A stretch of 15,107 bases of DNA from CAG-791 sp045117315 (GCA_045117315.1 JBGUNJ010000032.1:1-15107); one strand, 5' to 3'; counted from the first letter of the stretch, positions 1 to 7,102 are shown. Notes: generated from the letters alone by a model not told the origin. Translations and numbers: made by a program.

Positions 1-5
1 CATTA

Positions 6-34
6 TTGACAATTTTAATTTCACTTAGATTTAT
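6..34 (+). promoter_or_regulatory. Possible promoter upstream of the KTR fragment
   Basis: TTGACA at 6-11 is a perfect -35 hexamer. With 17 bases of spacing the matching -10 is ATTTAT at 29-34, which is a poor match. The surrounding sequence is AT-rich. It would drive the short KTR reading frame at 103. This rests on consensus matching only. Confidence 0.25.
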
Positions 35-102
35 TGTCTCCTTCGTAAGAGTTTATAGTCAAGAATAAAATGGGTGTGATGGTACCCCTATAGGAGGTCA
101 TA

Positions 103-183
103 ATGGAGGAAATAGAATGGATATTATGTCCTGTTTGCAAAAGTAAAACTCGGCTTAAAATACGGAAAAGGGAAATATACTAA
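103..183 (+). pseudogene. Cysteine-rich KTR protein, 3'-truncated
   Basis: A 26-codon frame begins at an ATG preceded by an excellent AGGAGG (92-97). Its product starts MEEIEWILCPVCKSKTRLKI, which I recognise as the N-terminus of the cysteine-rich KTR proteins carried by many Firmicutes integrative elements. Those proteins are about 55-60 aa and have a second Cys pair (CPKC) that completes a small zinc ribbon. Here only the first pair (CPVC) is present, and homology stops after the KTRLKIR block at about 157-165, where the sequence becomes an hsdS fragment in another frame. The resulting peptide ends after RKREIY and cannot form the four-cysteine site. The natural function of the family is unknown. 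I am confident of the family from the near-exact start, and the truncation is visible directly. Confidence 0.7.
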
Positions 184-778
184 GGCATACACGCAAAAAC
201 ATCCCGGAGAATATGATGTCTTCTCTGGAAATACGTTTGGGGAATTTGCCAAAATCGACACATATGATTATGATATTCCTTGTTTGACCTGGGCTATTGA
301 TGGGTTGGCGGGTTATATGATGATTCATGAGACACCTTTTTCAGCGACAAATCACAGAGGAGTTCTTGTTCCCAAAATTGAAAATCTTGATTTGAACTAC
401 GTGAAATATCTTTTAGAGCCTATCTTCAGAGAATTGAAGAAAGGCAGAGAGGGTTCAAATGGTGAAAACGAATATACGTCATTACCACCGTTTATGATAA
501 AAAAAGTGATGATTGATCTTCCGATAGACGAAAGCGGTCAGCTCGACCTGAATGCGCAGAAAGAAATATCGAAGAAATATCTGGCTTTGGAACAATATAA
601 GCAAGACATTGTTGACAAACTTCAAGCGTTGATCAATCAGAAAGTCACTATTGATTTCAAAACGTCGGGTTCTGGACGTAAGGCGACTATTACAAAGTAT
701 GATTTTTCCGGCACAAACGATGTATCTTACCAGATGGTTGCAGAGCCACTTGCTCCATACGATAAAAAGAATGAATGA
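116..778 (+). pseudogene. hsdS: Type I restriction specificity subunit (HsdS), C-terminal fragment
   Basis: The frame is open from 116 (in-frame stop at 113) to the TGA at 776-778 but has no ATG. The first possible start is a TTG at 284 that lies inside a conserved block, so the gene is 5'-truncated. Recognisable features are a target-recognition-domain core (YDVFSGNTFGEF, then CLTWAIDGLAGY and SATNHRGVL), the typical domain-closing block LPPFMIKKVMIDLPID, and a helical spacer (KYLALEQYKQDIVDKLQALI). Type I S subunits have two such recognition domains joined by long helices and are usually near 400 aa. Here one domain and the distal helix remain. No hsdM or hsdR is in the window. Such half genes arise when specificity genes are shuffled by recombination. 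A functional single-domain S protein is unlikely without a start site. The family call is good. Confidence 0.75.
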
Positions 779-801
779 TAGCAGGCGACATTAACAGAGA
801 C

Positions 802-834
802 GCGGTCAACCGTAACAGGCTGGCCGCTTTCTTT
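802..834 (+). terminator. Rho-independent terminator-like hairpin
   Basis: GCGGTCA (802-808) pairs with TGGCCGC (821-827), one pair being a G-U, across a 12-base loop. It is followed by TTTCTTT (828-834). It sits between the hsdS remnant and the DUF3847 gene, so it would separate the two transcripts. Confidence 0.55.
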
Positions 835-864
835 ATGCCCAGACAACAGAAGGGGGGTGATACC

Positions 865-1170
865 GTGGCAAAGAAAATGACACTTCATGAGCTGCAGGCC
901 GAGCAGGAAAAAGCGGAACGTGAGCTGAAGATTGCAAAGCAGAATCTCCGTATTCTGAAAAGTGATGAAAAGAAGCTGACCCGCAAAGAGCGCACTCATC
1001 GTCTCTGCAACCATGGCGGATTATTAGAGAAGTATCTTCCGCCGGACAAGTTCACAGATGAACAGATGGAAGAAATCCTGACGACTCTCTTCCGATGGAA
1101 TGATGTGATTGTCCTTATCAATGACGTTGCGAAGCGTTCAAAATCTTCCGAGGAGCCAGACACAGGGTAA
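865..1170 (+). CDS. DUF3847 family protein
   Basis: This small (101 aa), charged, largely helical protein belongs to the DUF3847 family, whose function is unknown. I chose the GTG at 865 because a strong AGGGGGG lies just upstream (851-857) and the family begins at this Met-Ala-Lys-Lys. The longer frame from 775 adds residues encoded by the preceding terminator. The first half (about 5-40) is a Glu/Lys-rich coiled coil. It is followed by the family hallmark LTRKERTHRLCNHGGLLEKY and a C-terminal helix pair after FTDEQM. In Clostridia this family is regularly found immediately upstream of a MobA/MobL relaxase, as here. That suggests, but does not prove, a mobilization accessory role at oriT. 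The gene ends just before the palindromic site at 1173-1221. Confidence 0.8.
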   Translation: MAKKMTLHELQAEQEKAERELKIAKQNLRILKSDEKKLTRKERTHRLCNHGGLLEKYLPPDKFTDEQMEEILTTLFRWNDVIVLINDVAKRSKSSEEPDTG

Positions 1171-1172
1171 GT

Positions 1173-1230
1173 CCCTCCGGTAGGAGGGCGCAATTATACA
1201 CCGGGTTCGGTGTCATTGCGCTCTCCGAGG
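1173..1230 (-). other. oriT: Probable origin of transfer (oriT), IncQ-like
   Basis: Three stacked palindromes lie between the DUF3847 and relaxase genes: CCCTCC/GGAGGG (1173-1178/1183-1188), GCGCAAT/ATTGCGC (1188-1194/1215-1221), and inside it ACACCG/CGGTGT (1198-1203/1208-1213) around a 4-base loop. Read on the minus strand, a hairpin is followed by TATAATTGCGCCCTCC. Known MobQ origins (RSF1010/R1162) have the same layout: a hairpin, then TAAATGCGCCCT with the nick next to the CCCT. The relaxase downstream belongs to that MobQ class. The nick position is inferred by analogy. The plus-strand side (ATTGCGCTCTCC at 1215-1226) is a weaker alternative. Confidence 0.6.
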
Positions 1231-1387
1231 GTTCCTGGCCGGAAGGGCGGACTCCAGCTTGGCATCAGATAGAATGCCAGGCTTCCGTCTCAGGGGATGC
1301 TACACTTCCCCTGCGCTGTCTTCGCCAGCTACCCTTTTGTGTACTTGCGGCAGGCCCCGATTCTGAAAATCGAATACCACTATGACT

Positions 1388-1421
1388 GACCGTTTTGCAG
1401 ATGCAGGCGGTCTTTTCTTTT
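1388..1421 (+). terminator. Terminator or attenuator hairpin before the relaxase gene
   Basis: GACCG (1388-1392) pairs with CGGTC (1408-1412), with a palindromic TGCA pair in the loop, and is followed by TTTTCTTTT (1413-1421). The relaxase ribosome binding site starts only 14 bases later. The hairpin could therefore end a leader transcript or attenuate mob expression. The remainder of 1231-1387 shows no gene. Confidence 0.45.
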
Positions 1422-1451
1422 CCTCGGACGGCAGAAAGGAGATGATGCATT

Positions 1452-3050
1452 ATGCCCTGTCCGCACTATAACATCGCAATCGTTCATCACGGTAAAGCCA
1501 GTGCTGTCGCCAAAGCTGCCTATCAGTCAGGTGAGCGATTGTACAGCGACCGTGAGCATCGAACGAAAAAGTACAAGAAGGAAGAAGGTGAGGTTGTTTA
1601 TACGGAGATCATGCTCCCGCCGCAGGCCCCGCCGGAATACGAAGACCGTAATACTCTCTGGAATGCGGTCGAAGCCGTGGAGCAAAACTGGAACTCACAG
1701 CTTGCGAGGAGATTTGTGATCACGCTGCCGATGGAGCTTTCTCTGGAAGACAACATCGCCCTGATTCAGGAATACTGCCGGAAAGAGTTTTTGGAAAAAG
1801 GCATGATCGTAGATCTGTGCGTTCACGATCCAGCTCCTCCGGGACACAATCCTCATGCCCACATCCTGCTGACCATGAGACCGATTGATGAGCATGGTCA
1901 TTGGATGCCGAAGGCAAGAAAAGAATATATCCTCGATGAGAACGGTGAGCGAATCCGCACGGCGAAGGGAAACTGGAAATGCAGAAAAGTGAGAACTACC
2001 GATTGGGACGACCGCGGCAATGCGGAAATGTGGCGACATGATTGGGAAGTCATCCAGAACCGATATCTGGAAATGGCAAACCGCCCGGAGCGTGTAAGTT
2101 TGAAATCCTATGAGCGTCAGGGAATCGAACAGATCCCGACTGTCCACATGGGGCCAGCTGTGGCAGCGATGGAACGCAAGGGAGTAGCAACCGATATCGG
2201 CAACCTGAACCGCGATATCAGAGAAACCAACAGACTGATGGCAGCGATTAAGAGAGCAATCACCGGATTGATGAACTGGCTGTCGGAAATCAAAACCGCG
2301 ATTGCGGAGATCGAGACCGCGCCGAAGGAAGTCTATCTGGTCGATCTGCTGATCGAGCGTTTTGAGGAGAGACGCGCCGAGCGCAGTGATTGGACAAGCA
2401 GCAAAGGGAAGCTGAATGCCACTGTGAAGGATCTCCAACGCTTTTCTGATATCACATCTTATCTGAAATCTCATAACGTGCTGACGGTTGCGGATTTGGA
2501 ATCGCACATGGACGAGATCCAGTCTGCCGCTACTCCTCTGAAAGCAAAGATTAAAAAGGCGGAAGCGAGAATCGCGCAGATCGGAAAGATCAACGAATAC
2601 GCGGAGCAGTACAAACGGAATGACGCAGTTCACGCGCAGTATCTGAAGATCCACTGGAAAGGCAGACAGCAAAAGTTTGCGGAGGCTCACAAGAAGGAAC
2701 TGGACGAATGGAACGCGGCGAACCGATATCTCCGGAAGAATCTGTCGGATTTCGTCTACCGCCCCAAAGCACTGGCTGCTGAGGAAGAGGCATTAAAGAA
2801 GGAACTGGAATCTCTCAAGGCTGAAGTCGCGCCGCTGGATGCCGAAGTCAACATGATGAAGGATGTCCGTTACTTTGTGAAGGACTTGCTGCCGGAACTG
2901 ATGCCGGAGGAAAAACCGATCACTCCGGAGCGCAAAGCCGAGAAGAAATCCGTGCTGGATAACCTTCACAGGAAACAGGAAATGCTGCGTCAGGAAAGAA
3001 GCGATTTGTCGCGCGGCACACAAAAAAGAAAACATGACATTGACCTATAA
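1452..3050 (+). CDS. mobA: MobA/MobL family relaxase (MobQ type)
   Basis: This DNA relaxase (532 aa) nicks the transferred strand at oriT, stays bound to its 5' end, and starts conjugative mobilization. The start follows AAAGGAG (1435-1441). The N-terminal third is the relaxase domain. Tyr24 (AKAAYQSGERLY) aligns with the catalytic tyrosine of RSF1010 MobA. The metal-binding histidine motif is GHNPHAHILLT, with His132, His135 and His137. Conserved helix and strand blocks RRFVITLP and HGHWMPK lie around it. The C-terminal half (about 235-530) is long, charged and mostly helical, with coiled-coil stretches rich in Lys and Glu. It does not carry the primase domain of RSF1010 MobA; a separate primase/helicase follows downstream. 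Length and ends look intact and all key residues are present. It is probably co-functional with the DUF3847 protein and the site at 1173-1230. Confidence 0.92.
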   Translation: MPCPHYNIAIVHHGKASAVAKAAYQSGERLYSDREHRTKKYKKEEGEVVYTEIMLPPQAPPEYEDRNTLWNAVEAVEQNWNSQLARRFVITLPMELSLEDNIALIQEYCRKEFLEKGMIVDLCVHDPAPPGHNPHAHILLTMRPIDEHGHWMPKARKEYILDENGERIRTAKGNWKCRKVRTTDWDDRGNAEMWRHDWEVIQNRYLEMANRPERVSLKSYERQGIEQIPTVHMGPAVAAMERKGVATDIGNLNRDIRETNRLMAAIKRAITGLMNWLSEIKTAIAEIETAPKEVYLVDLLIERFEERRAERSDWTSSKGKLNATVKDLQRFSDITSYLKSHNVLTVADLESHMDEIQSAATPLKAKIKKAEARIAQIGKINEYAEQYKRNDAVHAQYLKIHWKGRQQKFAEAHKKELDEWNAANRYLRKNLSDFVYRPKALAAEEEALKKELESLKAEVAPLDAEVNMMKDVRYFVKDLLPELMPEEKPITPERKAEKKSVLDNLHRKQEMLRQERSDLSRGTQKRKHDIDL

Positions 3051-3096
3051 GCGTCTGCAGTTATCCGGAATCTCCGATAGAAGCAGACGCTTTTTT
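3051..3096 (+). terminator. Rho-independent terminator after the relaxase gene
   Basis: GCGTCTGC (3051-3058) pairs perfectly with GCAGACGC (3083-3090) and is followed by TTTTTT. The loop itself contains a smaller ATC-GGA/TCC-GAT stem. It begins at the base after the relaxase stop codon, so it separates mobA from the primase gene. Confidence 0.8.
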
Positions 3097-3102
3097 CATT
3101 TC

Positions 3103-3128
3103 AAGGCGTACCAGAAATGAGACGCCTT
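3103..3128 (+). promoter_or_regulatory. Inverted repeat ahead of the primase ribosome binding site
   Basis: AAGGCGT (3103-3109) and ACGCCTT (3122-3128) form a perfect 7-bp inverted repeat with a 12-base spacer. It ends three bases before the ribosome binding site of the primase gene. It could be an operator or a hairpin that controls translation. No protein partner is evident. Confidence 0.35.
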
Positions 3129-3149
3129 TCAGAGAGGAGGATTTCACAA

Positions 3150-5021
3150 ATGTTTTATTCACAGGATCAGATCGACCGCGCCAACGCAGTCAATCTGGAA
3201 GAGTTTTTACGAGGCCAGGGAGAAGCGCTTGTCCGCAGCGGAAAGGAATACCGCTGGAAAGCGCATGACTCCCTGACGATCAGAGGAAACAAGTGGTTTC
3301 GTCACAGCAACAGCACAGGCGGCTATCCGGTTGACTTCGTGATGGAGTTTTGGGGAAAGAGCTTCCCGGAGGCCGTGGAGCTTCTGATCGGCGAGAAGGG
3401 CGAAGGACAGCATGAGGCTGTCCCCGCCCCCGCACCGGAGTTCCATCTGCCGATGAGGAATGTGACGAACGTGAACGCGAAGAAGTATCTGGTTGAGGCA
3501 AGAGGACTGGACGAGCGGATGGTCGATCTCTTCCTGAATGCCGGAGACATCTATGAGGAAGCGAAGCACCACAACGTGGTTTTTGTCGGAAGGGATCTGA
3601 AGAATCTGCCGCGCTATGCGCACTGCCGGGGAACAGCGGATAGGTTCCGTCTGGATGCTGCCGGGTCAGACAAATCTTATGGTTTCAGCTATCAGGGATC
3701 AGGCGATAAGCTCTGCGTATTTGAAGCGCCGATAGATCTTCTTTCCTTCATCAACCTGTTTCCGAAGGAATGGAAAGCGCGCAGCTATCTCTCCCTCGGC
3801 GGAGTGGCCTATAAGGCATTGGAGCGTTATCTGGCGGAGCATCCGGGTATCAGCCGCGTCTATCTCTGCCTTGACAGCGATCAGGCCGGAGAAGAAGCCT
3901 GCGTGAGAATCGCGAAGGCCATGCCGGACGGGCTGACCATCACCCGCATGAAGCCGAAGCTGAAGGACTGGAATGAAGTGCTGATTCATAAGGAAGAGAT
4001 TTCTGCCGGGGATCGGTATGAAGTAATGGATATGACAAAGTACTGCACTACCGCCGATCTGGTGGAAATGATCCGCATGAGCGATGTGATCCAGACCGAA
4101 GTTTCTTTTCTCTGGAAGCCCTATATCCCGTTCAGCAAGCTGACGATCCTTCAGGGCAATCCGGGCGAGGGAAAGACATATCTGGCCATGCAGCTTTGCG
4201 CGGCCTGTACAAACAAGGTGCAGCTGCCGGGCATGGAAGTCTTGGAGCCGTTCAACGTAATCTATCAGACCGCCGAGGACGGGCTGGGCGATACGGTCAA
4301 GCCGCGACTGATCGAAGCCGGAGCTGATCTTGACAGGGTGCTGGTGATTGTGGAGAACGAGGCGAATCCGCTGACACTTTCGGATGACCGCATCGAACGT
4401 GCCATCCGGCAGAATCAGGCAAAGCTCTTAATCATTGATCCGATCCAGGCATTTCTCGGAGCGAAGGTTGATATGAACAGGGCCAACGAAGTCAGGCCCA
4501 TCTTCCGCAAGCTGGGAGACATCGCCCTGAGAACCGGATGCGCCATCCTGCTGATCGGACACCTGAACAAGGCAGTCGGAGTCCAGAGTACCTATCGCGG
4601 ACTTGGTTCCATCGATTTCACCGCCAGTGTCCGCAGCCTGCTCTTTATCTGCAAGGGGAAGGACGATCCGAATCTCCGAGTGCTGACCCATGAAAAGAGC
4701 AGTCTTGCTCCGCCGGGAGCTTCTCTCGCCTTCATCCTCGGTGATGATGAGGGCTTCCGCTGGCTGGGCGAATATGAAATGAGCGCGGATGAGATGCTGT
4801 CCGGTGCCGAGAAGAAGAAGGACACCAAGACGCAGGAAGCGAAGGACATGATCTGCGCCATGCTGGCCGGAGGCAAACAGGCCCTCAGTGAAGAGATAGA
4901 CCGGAAGGCACTGGAGAAAGGCATTTCGACCCGCACTGTCAGGGATGCCAAGAAGGAGCTGGGCGAAGCGCTGAAAAGCAAGACCGTGGAAGGCCGCAGG
5001 AAGCTCTACTGGATGGAGTGA
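3150..5021 (+). CDS. DUF3991/Toprim primase fused to RepA-like AAA helicase
   Basis: This replication protein (623 aa) combines a Toprim primase-type nucleotidyl-transfer region with a RecA/RepA-like helicase. I start it at the ATG at 3150, which has GAGAGGAGG 10 bases upstream; the in-frame ATG at 3117 lies inside an inverted repeat and lacks a site. In order: an N-terminal DNA-binding primase segment without zinc cysteines (about 1-85, RHSNSTGGYPVDFV), a DUF3991 region (about 105-165), and a Toprim fold with Glu192 (FEAPID) and Asp242/Asp244 (LDSDQAG). The ATPase has Walker A GNPGEGKT (336-343), Walker B LLIID (426-430) and LLIGH (467-471). A helical winged-helix-like tail follows (about 560-623). 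It probably primes and unwinds the mobilized element after transfer. No truncation is seen, and all nucleotide-binding residues are present. Confidence 0.88.
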   Translation: MFYSQDQIDRANAVNLEEFLRGQGEALVRSGKEYRWKAHDSLTIRGNKWFRHSNSTGGYPVDFVMEFWGKSFPEAVELLIGEKGEGQHEAVPAPAPEFHLPMRNVTNVNAKKYLVEARGLDERMVDLFLNAGDIYEEAKHHNVVFVGRDLKNLPRYAHCRGTADRFRLDAAGSDKSYGFSYQGSGDKLCVFEAPIDLLSFINLFPKEWKARSYLSLGGVAYKALERYLAEHPGISRVYLCLDSDQAGEEACVRIAKAMPDGLTITRMKPKLKDWNEVLIHKEEISAGDRYEVMDMTKYCTTADLVEMIRMSDVIQTEVSFLWKPYIPFSKLTILQGNPGEGKTYLAMQLCAACTNKVQLPGMEVLEPFNVIYQTAEDGLGDTVKPRLIEAGADLDRVLVIVENEANPLTLSDDRIERAIRQNQAKLLIIDPIQAFLGAKVDMNRANEVRPIFRKLGDIALRTGCAILLIGHLNKAVGVQSTYRGLGSIDFTASVRSLLFICKGKDDPNLRVLTHEKSSLAPPGASLAFILGDDEGFRWLGEYEMSADEMLSGAEKKKDTKTQEAKDMICAMLAGGKQALSEEIDRKALEKGISTRTVRDAKKELGEALKSKTVEGRRKLYWME

Positions 5022-5024
5022 CGG

Positions 5025-5108
5025 CGTTTCACTGGCAGAAAAAACGAGAGTGGCAAGGAATCTATAGATACCCAAAACCTTGCCACTCTGCCACTCAAAT
5101 CTGAAACG
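5025..5108. repeat. Nested inverted and direct repeat cluster (TGCCACTC boxes)
   Basis: GAGTGGCAAGG (5048-5058) and CCTTGCCACTC (5078-5088) form a perfect 11-bp inverted repeat. The 8-mer TGCCACTC then occurs twice in tandem (5081-5088, 5089-5096). Outer arms CGTTTCA/TGAAACG (5025-5031/5102-5108) and TGGCAG/CTGCCA (5033-5038/5088-5093) enclose it. It fills nearly all the space between the primase/helicase and tnpW. Iterated boxes beside a replication protein suggest an operator or an origin. There is no T-run, so a simple terminator is unlikely. Confidence 0.6.
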
Positions 5109-5123
5109 AAGGGAGAAAGCGAT

Positions 5124-5312
5124 ATGGCAGAGAGGAAAACTAACGAGATCAGGGACACCACAGAGAATGTGACGGAGCAGCCTGTGGTGGTAATGCAGCG
5201 AGGCAATACGACCTTCCTGATCGGCCTGCATTATGCGGAAAAAGGCAAGGAAACCCTTGAAGATAAGGTAAAAAAGCTGATTCGGAAGGACGTGCAGAAT
5301 GATGATTTTTAA
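5124..5312 (+). CDS. tnpW: TnpW family transposon-encoded protein
   Basis: This is a small acidic/basic mixed protein (62 aa) preceded by GAAGGGAGAAA. The middle segment (MQRGNTTFLIGLHYAEKGKE) and the closing LEDKVKKLIRKD match the TnpW family, first named from Tn4451-type elements of Clostridia and common next to mobilization genes. A two-strand plus helix fold is plausible. No catalytic motif is visible and the function is unknown. In related elements a large serine recombinase usually follows; here it is missing and the next sequence is a virD4 fragment. The length is normal for the family, and the gene appears intact. A repeat cluster directly upstream may regulate it. Confidence 0.75.
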   Translation: MAERKTNEIRDTTENVTEQPVVVMQRGNTTFLIGLHYAEKGKETLEDKVKKLIRKDVQNDDF

Positions 5313-5388
5313 AACCGAAACTGCGGTAAAACGTGACGCTGAAAATTTTGTATTGAGATACCTTGACAAAAGGGACGATCGTTGTTGA
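5299..5388 (+). pseudogene. Truncated small reading frame fused into virD4 DNA
   Basis: A frame of 29 codons starts at ATG 5299 (or 5302), overlapping the end of tnpW. It reads IFKTETAVKRDAENFVLRYL before running out of frame into the virD4 sequence and stopping at 5386-5388. The start is well placed for translational coupling to tnpW, so it may be the 5' end of the gene that once followed tnpW, cut by the junction near 5363. I do not recognise the family. Confidence 0.35.
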
Positions 5389-6631
5389 GTGCGGAAAGAT
5401 GCTTGTGAACCATGGATATACCCTTAAGATCCTGAATACGATCAACTTTTCCAAGTCATTCCACTATAATCCTTTCCACTACATCCGTTCTGAGAAGGAT
5501 ATCCTGAAACTGGTCAACACGATCATCGCCAACACAAAAGGCGAGGGCGAAAAGGCAGGGGAGGATTTCTGGATCAAAGCGGAGCGGCTTCTCTACTGTG
5601 CACTGATCGGATTTATCTATTACGAAGCACCGGAGGAGGAACAGAACTTCGCTACACTTCTGGAGTTCCTGAACGCCTCCGAAGCCAGGGAAGATGACGA
5701 AGAGTTTAAAAATGCAGTGGACCTGATGTTTGATGAACTGGAGGAAGCAGATCCGGAACACTTCGCTGTACGCCAGTACCGCAAATATAAGCTGGCGGCG
5801 GGCAAAACTGCGAAGAGTATCCTGGTTTCCTGCGGTGCGCGCCTTGCCCCGTTCGACATTGCCGAACTCCGTGAGATCATGAGCTATGATGAGATGGAGC
5901 TGGATATGCTCGGAGACAGGAAGACGGCGATGTTTGTCATCATCTCCGATACGGACGATACTTTCAATTTCGTCGTGGCGATGATGTACACACAGCTTTT
6001 CAACCTGCTCTGCGACAAAGCAGATGACGTTTATAACGGGCGGCTTCCCTATCATGTCAGGCTTCTTCTTGATGAGTTCGCGAACATCGGCCAGATCCCG
6101 AAGTTCGACAAGCTCATCGCGACGATCCGAAGCCGTGAGATCTCTGCTTCCATCATCCTGCAGTCCCAGAGCCAGTTAAAGACGATCTACAAGGATGCGG
6201 CGGAAACGATCCTGGGCAACTGTGACACAATGCTGTTTCTTGGCGGCAAGGAAAGCAGTACTTTGAAGGAGATCTCGGAAACACTCGGAAAGGAGACGAT
6301 CGACCTTTACAACACCTCGGATACCAGGGGACAGGGACGTTCCTACGGGACGAACTACCAGAAAACAGGAAAAGAATTGATGAGCCGCGACGAGCTTGCA
6401 GTCATGGATGGCACGAAATGTATCCTCCAGCTGCGGGGTGTGCGGCCTTTTTTGTCGGATAAATACGACATCACAAAACACAAACGCTACAAGGAGCTCT
6501 CCGATTACAACAGTGCCAATGCATTTGATGTGGAGAGCTACCTGCGCCGCGAGTTGAAGATGGGGCGTAACGAAGTATTTGACTGCATTGATCTGACGGA
6601 CGACGGCTCTGCTGCCCCACAGGGCGCATGA
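5363..6631 (+). pseudogene. virD4: VirD4/TraG-type conjugative coupling protein, N-terminally truncated
   Basis: Coupling proteins are membrane-anchored ATPases that bring the relaxase-DNA complex to the type IV secretion channel. This 422-residue frame covers the C-terminal two thirds. It begins at KGTIVVECGKML, normally preceded by the membrane helices and the Walker A P-loop (about 150-200 residues), which are absent. Walker B is present (LLLDEFANIG, Asp237/Glu238 in this frame). So are the family blocks HYNPFHYI, EEEQNFATLLEFL, AGKTAKSIL, IIATIRSRE-like LIATIRSREISAS, GNCDTMLFLGG and FLSDKYDITKH. The only start is TTG 5363, without a ribosome binding site, next to a stop at 5354 and a frame carried over from the tnpW side. 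Without Walker A it cannot be an active ATPase. The 3' end appears natural, with a short spacer and then a terminator. Confidence 0.85.
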
Positions 6632-6638
6632 GCACGAG

Positions 6639-6731
6639 GTGAATAAGAAGGTGAATGGCTGGATGAAATACACACAGCCTGTACGTGGTTCCCCTCATTT
6701 CGGGAAGGGCGGGTACGGGCATTACAATTGA
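6639..6731 (+). CDS. Possible small Gly/His/Tyr-rich peptide
   Basis: This 30-codon frame can start at GTG 6639, or more credibly at ATG 6663 after AAGAAGGTG. It ends YTQPVRGSPHFGKGGYGHYN. It lies between virD4 and the terminator at 6750, in the same transcript orientation. The composition (five Gly, three Tyr, two His in the last 22 residues) is not random-looking, but I know no family. It could be a genuine micropeptide or chance. Confidence 0.25.
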   Translation: MNKKVNGWMKYTQPVRGSPHFGKGGYGHYN

Positions 6732-6749
6732 ATATGGAACGAGTTGGCA

Positions 6750-6787
6750 GGAGCTTTCCGGATATACAGGGAAGCTCCTATTTTTTT
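6750..6787 (+). terminator. Rho-independent terminator after virD4
   Basis: GGAGCTTTCC (6750-6759) pairs with GGGAAGCTCC (6769-6778), allowing one G-U, and a TATTTTTTT tract follows. It ends the virD4 transcript. It also lies directly before the left copy of the flanking repeat. Confidence 0.75.
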
Positions 6788-6795
6788 ACAGAAAG

Positions 6796-6924
6796 GAAAG
6801 GAGGAGGAACCGGGAACAGATCCTGACGCCGGATGAGATCCCGGCGGATCTGTTATCCAGAGTATCTGTATGGATCCGGAGATCAACAGAATAATGGACA
6901 CAATAATGATCCGGTTCCGAAAGA
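6796..6924 (+). repeat. Left copy of diverged direct repeat flanking the recombinase cassette
   Basis: The copy opens with GAAAGGAGGAGGAACCGG (6796-6813), identical to 14764-14781, and closes with ATCCGGTTCCGAAAGA (6909-6924), identical to 14878-14893. Between them TCCAGAGTA also matches, and the distance from TCCAGAGTA to ATCCGG is 53 bases in both copies. There is a one-base length difference before that point. The repeat is about 7.97 kb from its partner. It may be a duplicated gene leader, a target duplication grown old, or an attachment-like site. Confidence 0.6.
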
Positions 6925-7102
6925 AACTCCGGATTTTCATGAACAGAATAGAAAGCGCATATACCCGCATAAATACTGGCCTTTTCGAATTGTTCACTTT
7001 TTGAAAGTGAACAATAAACAGAATGAAATAGGGCAACAAAGATGGTTCAAAGGCTGGAGGTTTTGTCGTTTTGGGTTTTGTCGATTTTGTCTGTCCTGCT
7101 GA
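6833..7102 (+). CDS. Unknown small protein, left-repeat copy (possibly degenerate)
   Basis: This frame of 89 codons starts 25 bases after the AAAGGAGGAGG block (6797-6807). Residues 6-25 or so read ICYPEYL ... NNDPVPKET, which parallels FCFPEYL ... NKNPVPKEV encoded by the right repeat copy. The rest (after about residue 30) crosses a 12-bp hairpin and a TTTTGTC repeat, giving the odd ending WRFCRFGFCRFCLSC, which looks like translated non-coding DNA. The ATG at 6833 is further from the ribosome binding site than ideal, and the one-base difference from the right copy suggests a frameshift. I see a decayed paralogue of the pre-maff2 reading frame as the likeliest reading. Confidence 0.35.
   Translation: MRSRRICYPEYLYGSGDQQNNGHNNDPVPKETPDFHEQNRKRIYPHKYWPFRIVHFLKVNNKQNEIGQQRWFKGWRFCRFGFCRFCLSC
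6989..7015. repeat. Perfect 12-bp inverted repeat
   Basis: ATTGTTCACTTT (6989-7000) and AAAGTGAACAAT (7004-7015) are perfectly complementary around TTG. Such a tight, symmetrical site without a T-run is more like a protein-binding operator or element end than a terminator. No second copy was found near the right end of the cassette. Confidence 0.6.

Noticed and set aside
284..778. hsdS fragment as a complete gene from TTG 284
   Set aside because: The TTG is inside the conserved CLTWAIDG block of the recognition domain and no ribosome binding site precedes it. The frame continues upstream with more hsdS-like sequence.
1695..2690. Minus-strand open frame of 331 codons opposite mobA
   Set aside because: The relaxase on the plus strand has the His motif and catalytic tyrosine. 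The antisense product is low in sense and unlike any family I know.
3117..3149. Earlier start for the primase/helicase at 3117
   Set aside because: It lies within an inverted repeat without a ribosome binding site, whereas 3150 follows GAGAGGAGG at a normal distance.
4428..5369. Long minus-strand open frame (313 codons) opposite the primase/helicase
   Set aside because: It lies entirely opposite a well-supported gene and the tnpW region, shows no recognisable domain and has no credible ribosome binding site. It is a by-product of the codon pattern on the other strand.
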